DNA from: Shewanella loihica PV-4
GTDB lineage: Bacteria > Pseudomonadota > Gammaproteobacteria > Enterobacterales > Shewanellaceae
Length of the DNA: 64,000 nucleotides
Assembly: GCF_000016065.1 (NCBI RefSeq)
Contig: NC_009092.1
Coordinates: 3,906,001-3,970,000, forward strand
Direction: 5' to 3'
Below are positions 52,937 through 61,765 of this stretch, one piece after another (the stretch's first letter is position 1; each line of letters starts with the position of its first letter). The notes below the pieces were generated by a model. The model ran no database searches. It had not been told where the DNA came from and saw nothing but the letters and a program-made list of their open reading frames with translations. Position numbers and translations under genes: made by a program.

Positions 52937-53149
52937 CTAACGGGAACGCGGCGTAATATTGGAGAGGCTATCGAAGAATCTCTGCCTCTGCTTCTCGGCA
53001 TCGAAGCGGCGCACCATCTGCCACTCCTGATACAGGGCAATTGCAAACCCTATGACCACCACCAACAAGCATCCGGCTCCCAGGTAGGTGATGATATTTA
53101 CTGCGACATCTGCTCCTGCAGAACTGCTGGCGCTGCCAAAACCTATCAT
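52937..53149 (-). CDS. small membrane protein, 70 residues
   Basis: One membrane segment (about 20-42, LVVVIGFAIALY), then a basic cytoplasmic tail (MVRRFDAEKQRQRFF). ATG at 53149 follows AAGGG. A TTG two codons upstream is less likely. No family recognised. Confidence 0.55.
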   Translation of the reverse strand: MIGFGSASSSAGADVAVNIITYLGAGCLLVVVIGFAIALYQEWQMVRRFDAEKQRQRFFDSLSNITPRSR

Positions 53150-53241
53150 ACACAACCCTTACACTTAGTCTCTGGGTGACCAGGAGTCACCTTCGACCTC
53201 AGAGTAGCGATGAAAAATTAAACAAAACTTAAGCCAGTCAG

Positions 53242-53257
53242 CCCCCTCGAGAGGGGG
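53242..53257. other. GC-rich quasi-palindrome
   Basis: CCCCCTC and GAGGGGG flank a 2-base centre, in the 246-bp gap between the 70-residue gene and the FG-GAP gene. Function unknown. Confidence 0.3.
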
Positions 53258-53395
53258 TTACGTTAGTGAGAGCTAACTCACTGAAGCAGAGCGGGTTATT
53301 ACCAACCAATCGAGCGCGGCTTAATTGCGACAAAGTGTATCACCAGGTCCTAGCCACCTTGCCGTCACCGACACAACTGGCAAAACAGCCAAGGG

Positions 53396-54985
53396 CTATT
53401 GGGTCATGATCACCAAAAACTGGCTCTGCAGCTCGGCCTTATCCTGCCTGCCATACTTGATAAGCAGATCCGCCTTACCGTCTAAATTAAGATCTTCGCT
53501 GCTGAGCATGTCGCCATCGATAGGCAGGGTGAGCTTGAGGCTTTCTTTGCGATCGAAGGGCGCGCCCTTGGCACTACCCAGAAACAGATCCAGCTCTGTG
53601 TCGCCGTCTGAAAGCAGCAGATCCTGACGCTTGTCGCCATCGATATCCGCCAGCTTTACCACGGGCGCACCGCTCTGGCCCGAGGTCAGGCTGAAACTCA
53701 GCTCCACCGACTTGCTCATGTTTGGCTTGGCGGCGAAACGCCGCTTATCGTCCATGGTAAACAGGTGCACGTCCTGATCGATACTGCCCGACACCAGGGC
53801 GCCGATGATCTGCGACAGGCCAATATCGAACCCAGAGACCAGCACCTCGCTGCGACCATCTAGGTCGATATCCACCAGCTCGAAGCCCGTCAGGGTGCCA
53901 TCGCCGCGGATCACGCTCTGGGGCTGCTTGCCAAAGCTCACTCCCTTGTCGCCCTTCACCCCCAGATAGATCTCATAATCGTTGACCCTATCCAGCACCC
54001 CAGAGCTCTTGGTGTAGCGCACCACCATGTCCACAAGGCCGTCGCCATCGATATCCTGCAGAGCCTCGACCTTACGATAGACGAGATCGCTCTGATCCAG
54101 CGCCTCGCCATAGGCATCGCGTCTGTCCCACCAGTCCAGGCCACTGATCGCCTGACTCACGGGCTGGAATCTGGGGTAGCTCTCGAACTTGCCATCCTGA
54201 TGCTGGGGATAGATCTCAAGCTCCCCCTCGCCCACCTTGATGATGTCGTCGTGACCATCGAAATCCATGTCGGCAAAATAAAGCTTGGTCTCGCTGTAGC
54301 GGGCGCCATCGCGATAGAGCAGCACCTTGGGCTGTATCGCCAGGGTCTGCGCCTGCCAGCTATCGTTCTGACTGAGGAAGAGCTGGGTCTGCTCAAACTG
54401 GCCCACGATAAAATCATCACGGCCATCGCCGTTGAGATCACGCACAAACTCGCCGCGGGCGATGAACTCGATGCGCGGCTTCACCACCAGCGGCGCCACA
54501 TTGAGCAGCTCGCGAAGTGCCAGCCCTTGGTCGCCGACCGTCAACACAGAGAGATGAGCGCGCGACATGAAGTAGACAGACTGAAGTGAATCGGCCTGCT
54601 GTGGCTTGCCCTGCTTTAAATTGCCTTGCTGTAAACTGCTCTGCTTTAGCATGGCCTGCTTTGGCTTAGCACTCATGTCGTATCGATAGAGATCGCCAGG
54701 CAGAGGCATCTTATGCAGCAGCCGATACTGGCTGCTTTCGCCATCTAAGCCATAGACGGCGAGCCATTTGGTCTGGCGATCATCGACACCGATTGCCAGC
54801 AGCTCCTTGTTAGCATCGCCGACCAGGTTGAGGCTCTCCAGCGGATGGGTGAGCTTAAATCCGGTATCTATGGTTTGAGAGACGAAGGCCAACGGCGCCT
54901 TATCGGCGAAGACCTGCATGGAGCAGAGCAGAGTCAGGCTGGCGGTGAGACAGGGGGCGAGGGCACGAATTGCCGGTATTTTCAC
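53396..54985 (-). CDS. secreted FG-GAP/VCBS-repeat protein
   Basis: A 529-residue protein with signal peptide (ALAPCLTASLTLLCSMQVFA, cut near 27). It has at least six Asp-rich Ca2+-binding loops of FG-GAP type: DLNGDGRDDF, DMDFDGHDDI, DIDGDGLVDM, DIDLDGRSEV, DIDGDKRQDL and DLNLDGKADL. It probably folds as a beta-propeller outside the cytoplasm. Residues about 106-130 are a five-fold pentapeptide repeat coded by 15-bp tandem repeats. No catalytic domain is seen. Its role is unknown. Confidence 0.82.
   Translation of the reverse strand: MKIPAIRALAPCLTASLTLLCSMQVFADKAPLAFVSQTIDTGFKLTHPLESLNLVGDANKELLAIGVDDRQTKWLAVYGLDGESSQYRLLHKMPLPGDLYRYDMSAKPKQAMLKQSSLQQGNLKQGKPQQADSLQSVYFMSRAHLSVLTVGDQGLALRELLNVAPLVVKPRIEFIARGEFVRDLNGDGRDDFIVGQFEQTQLFLSQNDSWQAQTLAIQPKVLLYRDGARYSETKLYFADMDFDGHDDIIKVGEGELEIYPQHQDGKFESYPRFQPVSQAISGLDWWDRRDAYGEALDQSDLVYRKVEALQDIDGDGLVDMVVRYTKSSGVLDRVNDYEIYLGVKGDKGVSFGKQPQSVIRGDGTLTGFELVDIDLDGRSEVLVSGFDIGLSQIIGALVSGSIDQDVHLFTMDDKRRFAAKPNMSKSVELSFSLTSGQSGAPVVKLADIDGDKRQDLLLSDGDTELDLFLGSAKGAPFDRKESLKLTLPIDGDMLSSEDLNLDGKADLLIKYGRQDKAELQSQFLVIMTQ
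54595..54669 (-). repeat. five in-frame 15-bp tandem repeats in the FG-GAP gene
   Basis: Units on the plus strand: CCTGCTGTGGCTTGC, CCTGCTTTAAATTGC, CTTGCTGTAAACTGC, TCTGCTTTAGCATGG, CCTGCTTTGGCTTAG. They encode xx(L/P)(K/Q)Q pentapeptides, rich in Gln and Lys, in a linker between propeller parts. Confidence 0.8.
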
Positions 54986-55148
54986 AGATCATTTCCCTAT
55001 GTGAAGCGAGTTGGGTTCTAATCTATCGATTCCCGGCGAAAAAGAAAGTTCAGTTAATGACTTGTTACAAACAAAAAAGTGCTCGAGGTAGCCGGCAAGT
55101 TTAATCGGATCTCACCTAACGATTCCGACTTACTCTTCCTGTCCCGGC

Positions 55149-55859
55149 TTACTCTTCATTTCCCGGCTGAGGCTTCCAGGCGCGGGTCATCTCCCGGCGA
55201 CCCAGGGCCCCCGGATGGGGCTTCACCTTAAAACCTGCGGCCTTCAGATTACGCTTGAACTGGCCGTTGGCACAGTAGCTGACCAGCATGCCGCCCGGCA
55301 TCATCATTGGAAAGAGACGATCGAAGTTATCCTGGGTCCAGAGCTCGGGCTGCTTACTGGGCGCAAAGCCGTCGTAGAACACCAGGTTGATGGAATTTTC
55401 CGGCAAAGCCAGGCTGTCCCAGGTGGCGTGGATCTTATGCAGCACGAAGCCGGGAAACAGGGTGACATCTTCGCCCCAGGGCGCGCTATGCAGGCGATCG
55501 AACAGCTCCTGCAGCGCAGGCGGCAGATGCTCCTTGTAGTTCAGCTGAGCGATCACCTCGCTAGGCACTGGGTAGGCCTCTACCGTCACGAAACGTATCG
55601 GCCTCTTGAGCTTCCCCGGCTTACCATCGCTGCCCAGCACCCGCTTTAGCGTCAGCATGGCATTCATGCCCGAACCAAACCCCAACTCGAGAATATTCAC
55701 CCGCTCGAAGCTGGGATCCAGATCGGCAAGGCCCGACTGGATATAGACATGTTCAGACTCACTGATGGCGCCGTTATGGGCGTGATAACTGTCGTCAAAC
55801 AGGCTGCTCATCAGGGTGTGGGAACCATCCTTGGTCATCTGTACATGGATCTTGTTCAT
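55149..55859 (-). CDS. MnmD-like tRNA wobble-uridine methyltransferase
   Basis: 236 residues from the ATG at 55859 (MNKIHVQMTKDGSHTL), which fits the family better than the upstream start. SAM-binding motif ILELGFGSGMNAMLTL and the late motif VFYDGFAPSKQPELWTQDNF (DUF752/MnmC N-domain). The family methylates nm5s2U34 to mnm5s2U34 in tRNA. It lacks the FAD oxidase half of E. coli MnmC. A separate full MnmC may exist elsewhere. Confidence 0.82.
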   Translation of the reverse strand: MNKIHVQMTKDGSHTLMSSLFDDSYHAHNGAISESEHVYIQSGLADLDPSFERVNILELGFGSGMNAMLTLKRVLGSDGKPGKLKRPIRFVTVEAYPVPSEVIAQLNYKEHLPPALQELFDRLHSAPWGEDVTLFPGFVLHKIHATWDSLALPENSINLVFYDGFAPSKQPELWTQDNFDRLFPMMMPGGMLVSYCANGQFKRNLKAAGFKVKPHPGALGRREMTRAWKPQPGNEE

Positions 55860-56233
55860 TCTCGGCTCGTCAACAATATTTGCTGGGCCAGATTGTACCT
55901 TAGACCGAGCCCCGACATGCAAGTCTTTCCCCTAAGCCCCCTACGCTAAAAACAAAAAGCACCGCCAGTGATCAAGCTCACAGCCAAGAAGCCATAGGAA
56001 TGGGAAAATCCACTCCACTTTCAGTCATCTAGATGAAGCCGGGTATTTTACCCACGTGACTTGGCATCTCACTTGCTAATGCGTCGACAGCTAGTGCCTC
56101 ACCAGCTAGTGCTTTTCGAGATCAGGCCAAGGGGCAAGCCCAAGAGCCTGAGTATCGGACGAGAGAGCGATGACAAGACAATGCCAGCACGCGACCTAAT
56201 ATCAACATAAGCAAATAATACTTACGAGCCCCT
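55860..56233. other. 374-bp divergent region
   Basis: It carries the promoters of the MnmD-like gene and rarD. A short direct repeat (CAGCTAGTGC) occurs twice near 56089-56114. No ORF with a ribosome-binding site and no known riboswitch shape was seen. Confidence 0.45.
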
Positions 56234-57160
56234 ATGCCCAGCCACACCCAAGTTAGCGCCAAAGGCAATGCCCTGGCGATCGTCTCCTTTCTGCTGTGGG
56301 GGCTACTGCCCCTCTACTATCAGTTTCTGCCGGGCGCGGATATCACTGAGATGCTGGCGATTCGCCTGCTCTGCTCTGTGCCTTTCATGCTGCTGGTCTT
56401 TCTGCTGCTTGGCAAACCTCTGCCCAGCCTGGCACTGCTTAGGACTAATCTTCCCTCGGTCGCCCTGTGCGCCCTAGCCTCACTCATCATGTGCGTCTCC
56501 TGGTACAGCTTCACCTGGGCACTGACCCATGGACAGGTGCTAGCGGCGAGCCTGGGCTTCTTCATCAACCCGCTATTTGCCATCGGATTAGGGGTGCTGT
56601 TTCTAAAAGACAGGCTGACTGTCGCCCAGAAATGGGCTGTACTGCTCGGCACTCTGGGCATAGGCTACATGGTGATGGCCTATGCCCAGCTCCCCTGGCT
56701 GGCATTGCTGATGGGCAGCTTCTTCGCCCTCTATGGTCTGTGCAAAAAGTTTATCCGTTTCGACTCGCTCACCTCTGTCACCATAGAGGCGGCGCTGCTC
56801 ACCCCCATCGCCGCTGGCTATCTGTTCTGGCTAAGCGCCACGGGCCAGAGCGAGGCACTTTCGAGTGGCACGGGTACAATGCTACTTTACATGGGCTCGG
56901 CGCCCGTAACCCTGCTGCCACTTATCTTCTTCGCCCTGGCGATTCGTCACACCAGCCTCTCCATGGTCGGCCTGCTGCAGTACATAGAACCCACCATGCA
57001 CTTCCTGCTGGCGATCTTCCTGTTTAACGAGACGTTCGATAGCGTCAAGGCAGTGAGCTTCGCCCTCATCTGGGTGGGGCTACTCCTCTGCTCGCTGGAG
57101 GCCCTTCACGGTCTGTGGCGCAGTCTCACCACCCGGCGACAGCTGCACCACCCCAGCTAG
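56234..57160 (+). CDS. rarD: EamA-family transporter RarD
   Basis: 308 residues with ten membrane segments in two EamA halves. Family segments WGLLPLYYQFL and GSFFALYGLCKKFIRFDS are typical of RarD, a putative exporter linked to chloramphenicol sensitivity. Its 3' end overlaps the converging hydrolase gene by 81 bp. Confidence 0.9.
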   Translation: MPSHTQVSAKGNALAIVSFLLWGLLPLYYQFLPGADITEMLAIRLLCSVPFMLLVFLLLGKPLPSLALLRTNLPSVALCALASLIMCVSWYSFTWALTHGQVLAASLGFFINPLFAIGLGVLFLKDRLTVAQKWAVLLGTLGIGYMVMAYAQLPWLALLMGSFFALYGLCKKFIRFDSLTSVTIEAALLTPIAAGYLFWLSATGQSEALSSGTGTMLLYMGSAPVTLLPLIFFALAIRHTSLSMVGLLQYIEPTMHFLLAIFLFNETFDSVKAVSFALIWVGLLLCSLEALHGLWRSLTTRRQLHHPS

Positions 57161-57715
57161 GATCTCTGCCACTACGCGGCGACTGAAGATCATCGACAGA
57201 TGTAGCGGTCGCCAGATCACCTTATTCTCGGCCCCCGGCCAATGGGAGCTGCGACTCGGCACTATGGTGAAATCGATGGGCGTGCGAAACGAGTAGAGGG
57301 CGATCCCCTCCAGGCGCTCCTGGCAAGCGGCCAGCTGAGACAACAACTGACTCTTTGGCCTCAGCTCACGCATCGCCCGCGACGGATAGGGCAGCCAGGC
57401 GAGATAGCTGCCATGATGGGGAGAAGAAATAGAAAACAGCGCCTTGGTGCGTTTCTCGCCCCCCAAATGCTGTAGGTAGTAACGGGCAACTATGCCGCCC
57501 ATGCTAAAACCGATGAGGCAGATGGTCTCATCCTCGGCCAGGGCTGCCTCGATATGGCTTTGCAGCTGTTTGGCCGCAAAGGCGATACCATGCCTGCCAT
57601 CGAAGGGGGCCAGGGTAGGCGTTAAGCACTCATAGCCCTGACGCTCAAACTGACGCCGCATCCACCCCATCACCTGGCCGGTATTAAAGATCCCATGGAC
57701 TAACACGAGTTTCAT
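57080..57715 (-). CDS. alpha/beta hydrolase, lipase-like
   Basis: 211 residues. Oxyanion strand VLVHGIFNTG, nucleophile elbow GFSMGG with Ser71, and a late His in WRPLHLSM (about 170). No signal peptide, so cytoplasmic. The family resembles PGAP1/triacylglycerol lipase-type esterases; substrate unknown. Its 3' end overlaps rarD by 81 bp. Confidence 0.82.
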   Translation of the reverse strand: MKLVLVHGIFNTGQVMGWMRRQFERQGYECLTPTLAPFDGRHGIAFAAKQLQSHIEAALAEDETICLIGFSMGGIVARYYLQHLGGEKRTKALFSISSPHHGSYLAWLPYPSRAMRELRPKSQLLSQLAACQERLEGIALYSFRTPIDFTIVPSRSSHWPGAENKVIWRPLHLSMIFSRRVVAEILAGVVQLSPGGETAPQTVKGLQRAEE

Positions 57716-57820
57716 CCCTTCACCCTCTTGCTAACGCCTGAGTTAATCGCCCCCAAGGGGCAAATATTTGCTATGATCCGCGCTCACTCCAGCATACCAC
57801 CGATTAGGGATCATAAGATC

Positions 57821-58834
57821 ATGTCGAACGCCGACCTGCTGCGCCAGGCGATCAGCCAAAGAACCGAGCTACTCGCCGCGGCACAAGCCGCCAACACAAA
57901 CTGTTTTCGCGTGTTTCACGGCACGGTCGAGGGGATAGACGGACTCACCATAGATCGCTATGGCGACGCCTGGCTGATCCAATCGTTTCACCAGAGCCTG
58001 ACCCAAGAGGAGCTTGAAAGCCTCGGCCAAGAGCTCAAGCAAACTCAAGATCTTCCCATTATCTACAATGATAGATCCAATAAAAACTCGCGTATTCTCA
58101 ACCCGCTGACGCCTGAACTCGACGCCTTCGCCAGCGCCGAGCAGGAGATGACGGAAAATGGCATCCGCTTCATTAGTAAGTTACGCCACGAAGGGCAAGA
58201 TCCCCTGCTGTTTCTCGACATGCGAATCGGCCGGGAATATGTGAAGGCCAACAGCCAAGGCAAATCTGTGCTGAACCTGTTTTCCTACACCTGCGGCATA
58301 GGCACAGCCGCTGCTGTCGGCGGTGCAGAATCGGTCACCAACGTCGACTTCTCCTCCTTTGCCCTGGCCGCCGGACGTCGCAACGCCGAACTCAATGGGG
58401 TAAGCGACAGGTGCGAGTTTATTCAGAGCGATGCCTTTCCCGCCATGCGCCAACTGGCGGGCATGAAGGTAGGCGGACGTCGCAACCAGAAACTCCCCAG
58501 CTATCCTAAGCTGGCGCCGCGTCAGTTCGACCTGGTGTTTCTAGACCCGCCGCGTTTCGCCAAGAGCCCCTTCGGCACTGTGGATCTGATCAACGACTAC
58601 CAGAGCCTGTTCAAACCCGCCATGCTGGCCACCAAGGCAGGCGGCACCATAGTCTGCTGCAACAACGTCGCCAAGGTAGAGCGTCAGGCATGGCTCGATG
58701 CCTTGATTCGCTGCGTCGAGAAGCAAGGGCGGCAGGTCGCCAGCTTCGAGTGGATCCACTGCCACCAGGACTTCCCCTCCTTCGACGGCAATCATCCGCT
58801 TAAGATAGTGGCGCTCACCTTGGCAGATCAGTAA
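57821..58834 (+). CDS. class I SAM-dependent rRNA methyltransferase, RlmI-like
   Basis: 337 residues from the ATG at 57821, which follows TTAGGGATC and leaves room for the divergent promoter; a longer reading from 57728 is less likely. SAM-binding LFSYTCGIGTAAAVGGAES and catalytic DLVFLDPPRFAKSPFG. It is shorter than RlmI (396) and appears to lack the PUA domain. The exact nucleotide target is unknown. Confidence 0.85.
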   Translation: MSNADLLRQAISQRTELLAAAQAANTNCFRVFHGTVEGIDGLTIDRYGDAWLIQSFHQSLTQEELESLGQELKQTQDLPIIYNDRSNKNSRILNPLTPELDAFASAEQEMTENGIRFISKLRHEGQDPLLFLDMRIGREYVKANSQGKSVLNLFSYTCGIGTAAAVGGAESVTNVDFSSFALAAGRRNAELNGVSDRCEFIQSDAFPAMRQLAGMKVGGRRNQKLPSYPKLAPRQFDLVFLDPPRFAKSPFGTVDLINDYQSLFKPAMLATKAGGTIVCCNNVAKVERQAWLDALIRCVEKQGRQVASFEWIHCHQDFPSFDGNHPLKIVALTLADQ

Positions 58835-59279
58835 CTGAATCCCTGCAAACTGTTCTTGGTTAACCTAGCCAGTTTAGAAAAGACAGGATAAAAGTGGTAA
58901 AAATTTGGCCGTTAACTTAAAAATTCACGGCCTTTATCTACATAACGGCAACAAACAACAATTTGGCAACATAAAAACTATCAATTAACGCCGGATATCA
59001 GCCACAAAAAGTTTAAAACAAGCCTCATACCAGGCTTAACCGCTAGAGTTCCTCAACAAGAACAGCTGTGAATTAATTATTCACAGAATGACTTTTTAGG
59101 GCAAAATTAGCGCTATTACTGCGACTTTTATATCAAAAAATCATCAAGCGTTAAAATTCACTTTACTTAGCGCCTCACTGGCACTACATTTCGCTTCCCG
59201 CTAAACAGTGAATAAATGGCAGTCCAATACACACTCCCTTCCAAGGCGCCATTTACCCGACTTAATTTGGAGATTATTG
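58835..59279. other. 445-bp intergenic region with one hairpin
   Basis: AT-rich. It holds a perfect 8-bp stem at 59066-59086 (CTGTGAAT, loop TAATT, ATTCACAG), followed at some distance by TTTTT, which may end transcription of the methyltransferase or be a regulator site. The start of the MFS gene is at its right end. No ORF. Confidence 0.5.
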
Positions 59280-60449
59280 GTGTTAGACGTCGCCGATAAC
59301 TGTAAATCGAACAATCCTACGGCACCCGTAATAGGTCTCTCTTTCTTTGCCGTCGCCTCTGGTTTTCTGATGAGCCTGATCCCCCTTTCATTGGGCAACT
59401 TCGGCCTGTCGCCAGATCTAGCCCCTTGGCTTGCCAGCATCTTCTATCTGGGGTTGCTGCTCGGCGCATTAAGGGTAGAGCGCCTGATCGCCAAAATGGG
59501 CCACAGACGTGGCTTTGTGCTATTTCTCTCCCTGCTGATCGCCAGCATAGTGGCCATGTTGCTCTTGCCTGGTGCCAGCGTCTGGCTCGCGGCGCGCCTG
59601 CTCGCGGGTTTCACCGTCGCAGGCGTCTTCGTGGTGGTCGAATCCTGGTTACTGATGGCCGATAGCGTCAAGGCGCGCGCCAGACGACTGGGGATCTACA
59701 TGGCTGCGCTTTATGGTGGCAGCGCCCTCGGCCAACTGGCCATTGGTGAACTGGGCACTCAAGGTGTCTTACCCTATCTGTTTGTCATCGTCCTGCTCCT
59801 GCTGGCCATTATGGCCCCAGTGCTGATCCGCTCTGGAGAGCCGGCCCACCAGGCTCAGCAGAGACTCTCACTCAAGGAGAGCGCTAACCTGAGTCGCCCG
59901 GCGATCATAGGCTGCCTGGTCTCGGGCCTGCTGCTCGGGCCCATCTATGGCCTGATGCCCGTCTATATCGACAATCAGGTAGACGAGCCGGCCCAGACCG
60001 GGCTCTTAATGGCGGCTATTATCTTGGGCGGCATGGCGGTGCAGCCGTTGATCAGCTATCTCTCGCCGCGGATGGACAAGCGCCTGCTGATGGCCATGTG
60101 CACTCTGGTGGGCTTGGTCGGTGTGATCGGCGCCATAGAAAGCAACGCCTTTATGTTTAAGGGATTGAGCTACTTCATCCTGGGGGCGGCCAGTTTCGCC
60201 CTCTACCCTATCGCCATCTCACTGGCCTGCGACAAGCTGCCGAGCACCAAGATAGTGTCGGCGACCGAGGTGATGTTGCTCTGCTATAGCCTGGGCTCTG
60301 TGGCCGGGCCCCTGCTGGCCTTGAGCCTGAGCGACAAAGGCCACGGCATGATGATCTACCTGGCCATCTGTCTGCTGAGCACCTGCCTCTACATGCTACT
60401 CAAGAGCCTGCAGAAACTTGACGGTCAGACAGATCGCCTGCAAAGCTAA
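59280..60449 (+). CDS. MFS transporter, YcaD-like
   Basis: 389 residues from the GTG at 59280, which has GGAG 7 bases upstream; a longer reading from GTG 59208 would add a hydrophilic 24-residue head without a good ribosome-binding site. About 12 membrane segments, with the loop-2/3 motif GALRVERLIAKMGHRRGFV. Substrate unknown. It overlaps the converging antiporter gene by 4 bp. Confidence 0.85.
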   Translation: MLDVADNCKSNNPTAPVIGLSFFAVASGFLMSLIPLSLGNFGLSPDLAPWLASIFYLGLLLGALRVERLIAKMGHRRGFVLFLSLLIASIVAMLLLPGASVWLAARLLAGFTVAGVFVVVESWLLMADSVKARARRLGIYMAALYGGSALGQLAIGELGTQGVLPYLFVIVLLLLAIMAPVLIRSGEPAHQAQQRLSLKESANLSRPAIIGCLVSGLLLGPIYGLMPVYIDNQVDEPAQTGLLMAAIILGGMAVQPLISYLSPRMDKRLLMAMCTLVGLVGVIGAIESNAFMFKGLSYFILGAASFALYPIAISLACDKLPSTKIVSATEVMLLCYSLGSVAGPLLALSLSDKGHGMMIYLAICLLSTCLYMLLKSLQKLDGQTDRLQS

Positions 60450-61687
60450 GCAGTACTGTCCTCGCCATCGGTATCAGGCTCAGCAGGCCGATGGCGTTTG
60501 GCATACCAGTTAGCTAGCGGCTGAGCCGATAGACCATGGGCCAATATGCTCATCAAGACGGTCACAGTTACCACGGCATAGAGGGTCTCGAACCCCTTGA
60601 TGCTGCCCATTTCGTGTGCGACGATCAGCACATAGAGGATAGAGGCGATCCCCCTGGGGCCGAACCAGGCGATAAAGGCACGGGTCGCCAGATCTAACTT
60701 GGTGCCTATCAGAGAGATCATCACGGGTAACATACGCAGCAAGGTCAGGCTAAGCAGGGCGTAGATAATCACCTCCATAGTGACATAGGGCAGCGTGGTT
60801 GGCACAAACGCCAGGCCGAAGATGAAGAAGCTTATCAACACCAAGAGTTCCCCCTCGCTCTCGGCAAAATCTTCGATATGCCCCCTGGCCATCTCGCTGG
60901 TATTACCGGCATAGAGACCGGCGAAGAAGGCGGCGATAAACCCATTACCCGAGAACTCCTCCGCCAGATAAAAGGCCAATATCGCCAAGGCGATGGGGAT
61001 AAGATTGAGGTAGGTCTCCACCATGCCATCACGTTTGAAACAGAAGATCTGCAACTTGGTACCCAGATAGCCGACGGCGCCGCCCACCAAGGCGCCGAAC
61101 AGGATCTGCTGCATCACATAGACCAGCCAGTGTTGGTCCTGGGCGTGATCCAGACCGCTCATGATCAAGGCCACTACGGTAATTAACACGGGGAAGATAA
61201 TGCCGTCGTTCAGCCCGCTCTCCACATTGATGGTGGAGCGTATCGTCTTGGGCACCTTAGGGTCCGAGACCACCGCCTTACCCAGGGCAGCATCCGTCGG
61301 GGTCAGCAGCAGGGCTAACATCAGCAGATAGAGAAAGGGTTGGTCGGGAAATATGAGCCCGGCCACCAGGGTGCCAGCCGCAACCGTGATCGGCAGGCCA
61401 ATAAACAGCAGGCGCGCCGGTAGCTGCCATGACTGCTTAAGCAGCCTGAGATCAAGCAGGGCGGCGTCGCTAAACAGCACCAACACCAAGGCGATTTCCA
61501 CCATGATAGTGACAAATTCGGCATCCACCTTCACCTGAGTCACATCCAGGCCGAAGGGGGACAACAGCAGGCCGAAGGCGGTAAATACCATAGGGCCTGA
61601 GATGTCGAAACGCGCCAACCACTTAGAGATATAGCCGTAGAGCAATACGACTAAGGCAATGATAAGTATGACGATATGCTCATCCAT
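60446..61687 (-). CDS. CPA1-family cation:proton antiporter
   Basis: 413 residues with about 12 membrane segments. The transport core has LLTPTDAALGKAVVSDPKVP and VESGLNDGIIFPV, as in NhaP-type Na+(K+)/H+ antiporters. No cytoplasmic regulatory domain, only a short charged C-terminus. A second antiporter type in the window besides the CPA2 protein. Confidence 0.88.
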   Translation of the reverse strand: MDEHIVILIIALVVLLYGYISKWLARFDISGPMVFTAFGLLLSPFGLDVTQVKVDAEFVTIMVEIALVLVLFSDAALLDLRLLKQSWQLPARLLFIGLPITVAAGTLVAGLIFPDQPFLYLLMLALLLTPTDAALGKAVVSDPKVPKTIRSTINVESGLNDGIIFPVLITVVALIMSGLDHAQDQHWLVYVMQQILFGALVGGAVGYLGTKLQIFCFKRDGMVETYLNLIPIALAILAFYLAEEFSGNGFIAAFFAGLYAGNTSEMARGHIEDFAESEGELLVLISFFIFGLAFVPTTLPYVTMEVIIYALLSLTLLRMLPVMISLIGTKLDLATRAFIAWFGPRGIASILYVLIVAHEMGSIKGFETLYAVVTVTVLMSILAHGLSAQPLANWYAKRHRPAEPDTDGEDSTA

Positions 61688-61765
61688 TGGGGCTTTCCTT
61701 GGCTAGCTGATGGCTTGTAGCTTAAGCTAGCAGAAATTATTCCCCATGGCTCTAGCTGAAACGGA

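Noticed and set aside
59177..59195. Sigma-54 promoter before the MFS gene (TGGCAC then TTCGC)
   Set aside because: The GG to GC distance is two bases too long for a -24/-12 promoter.
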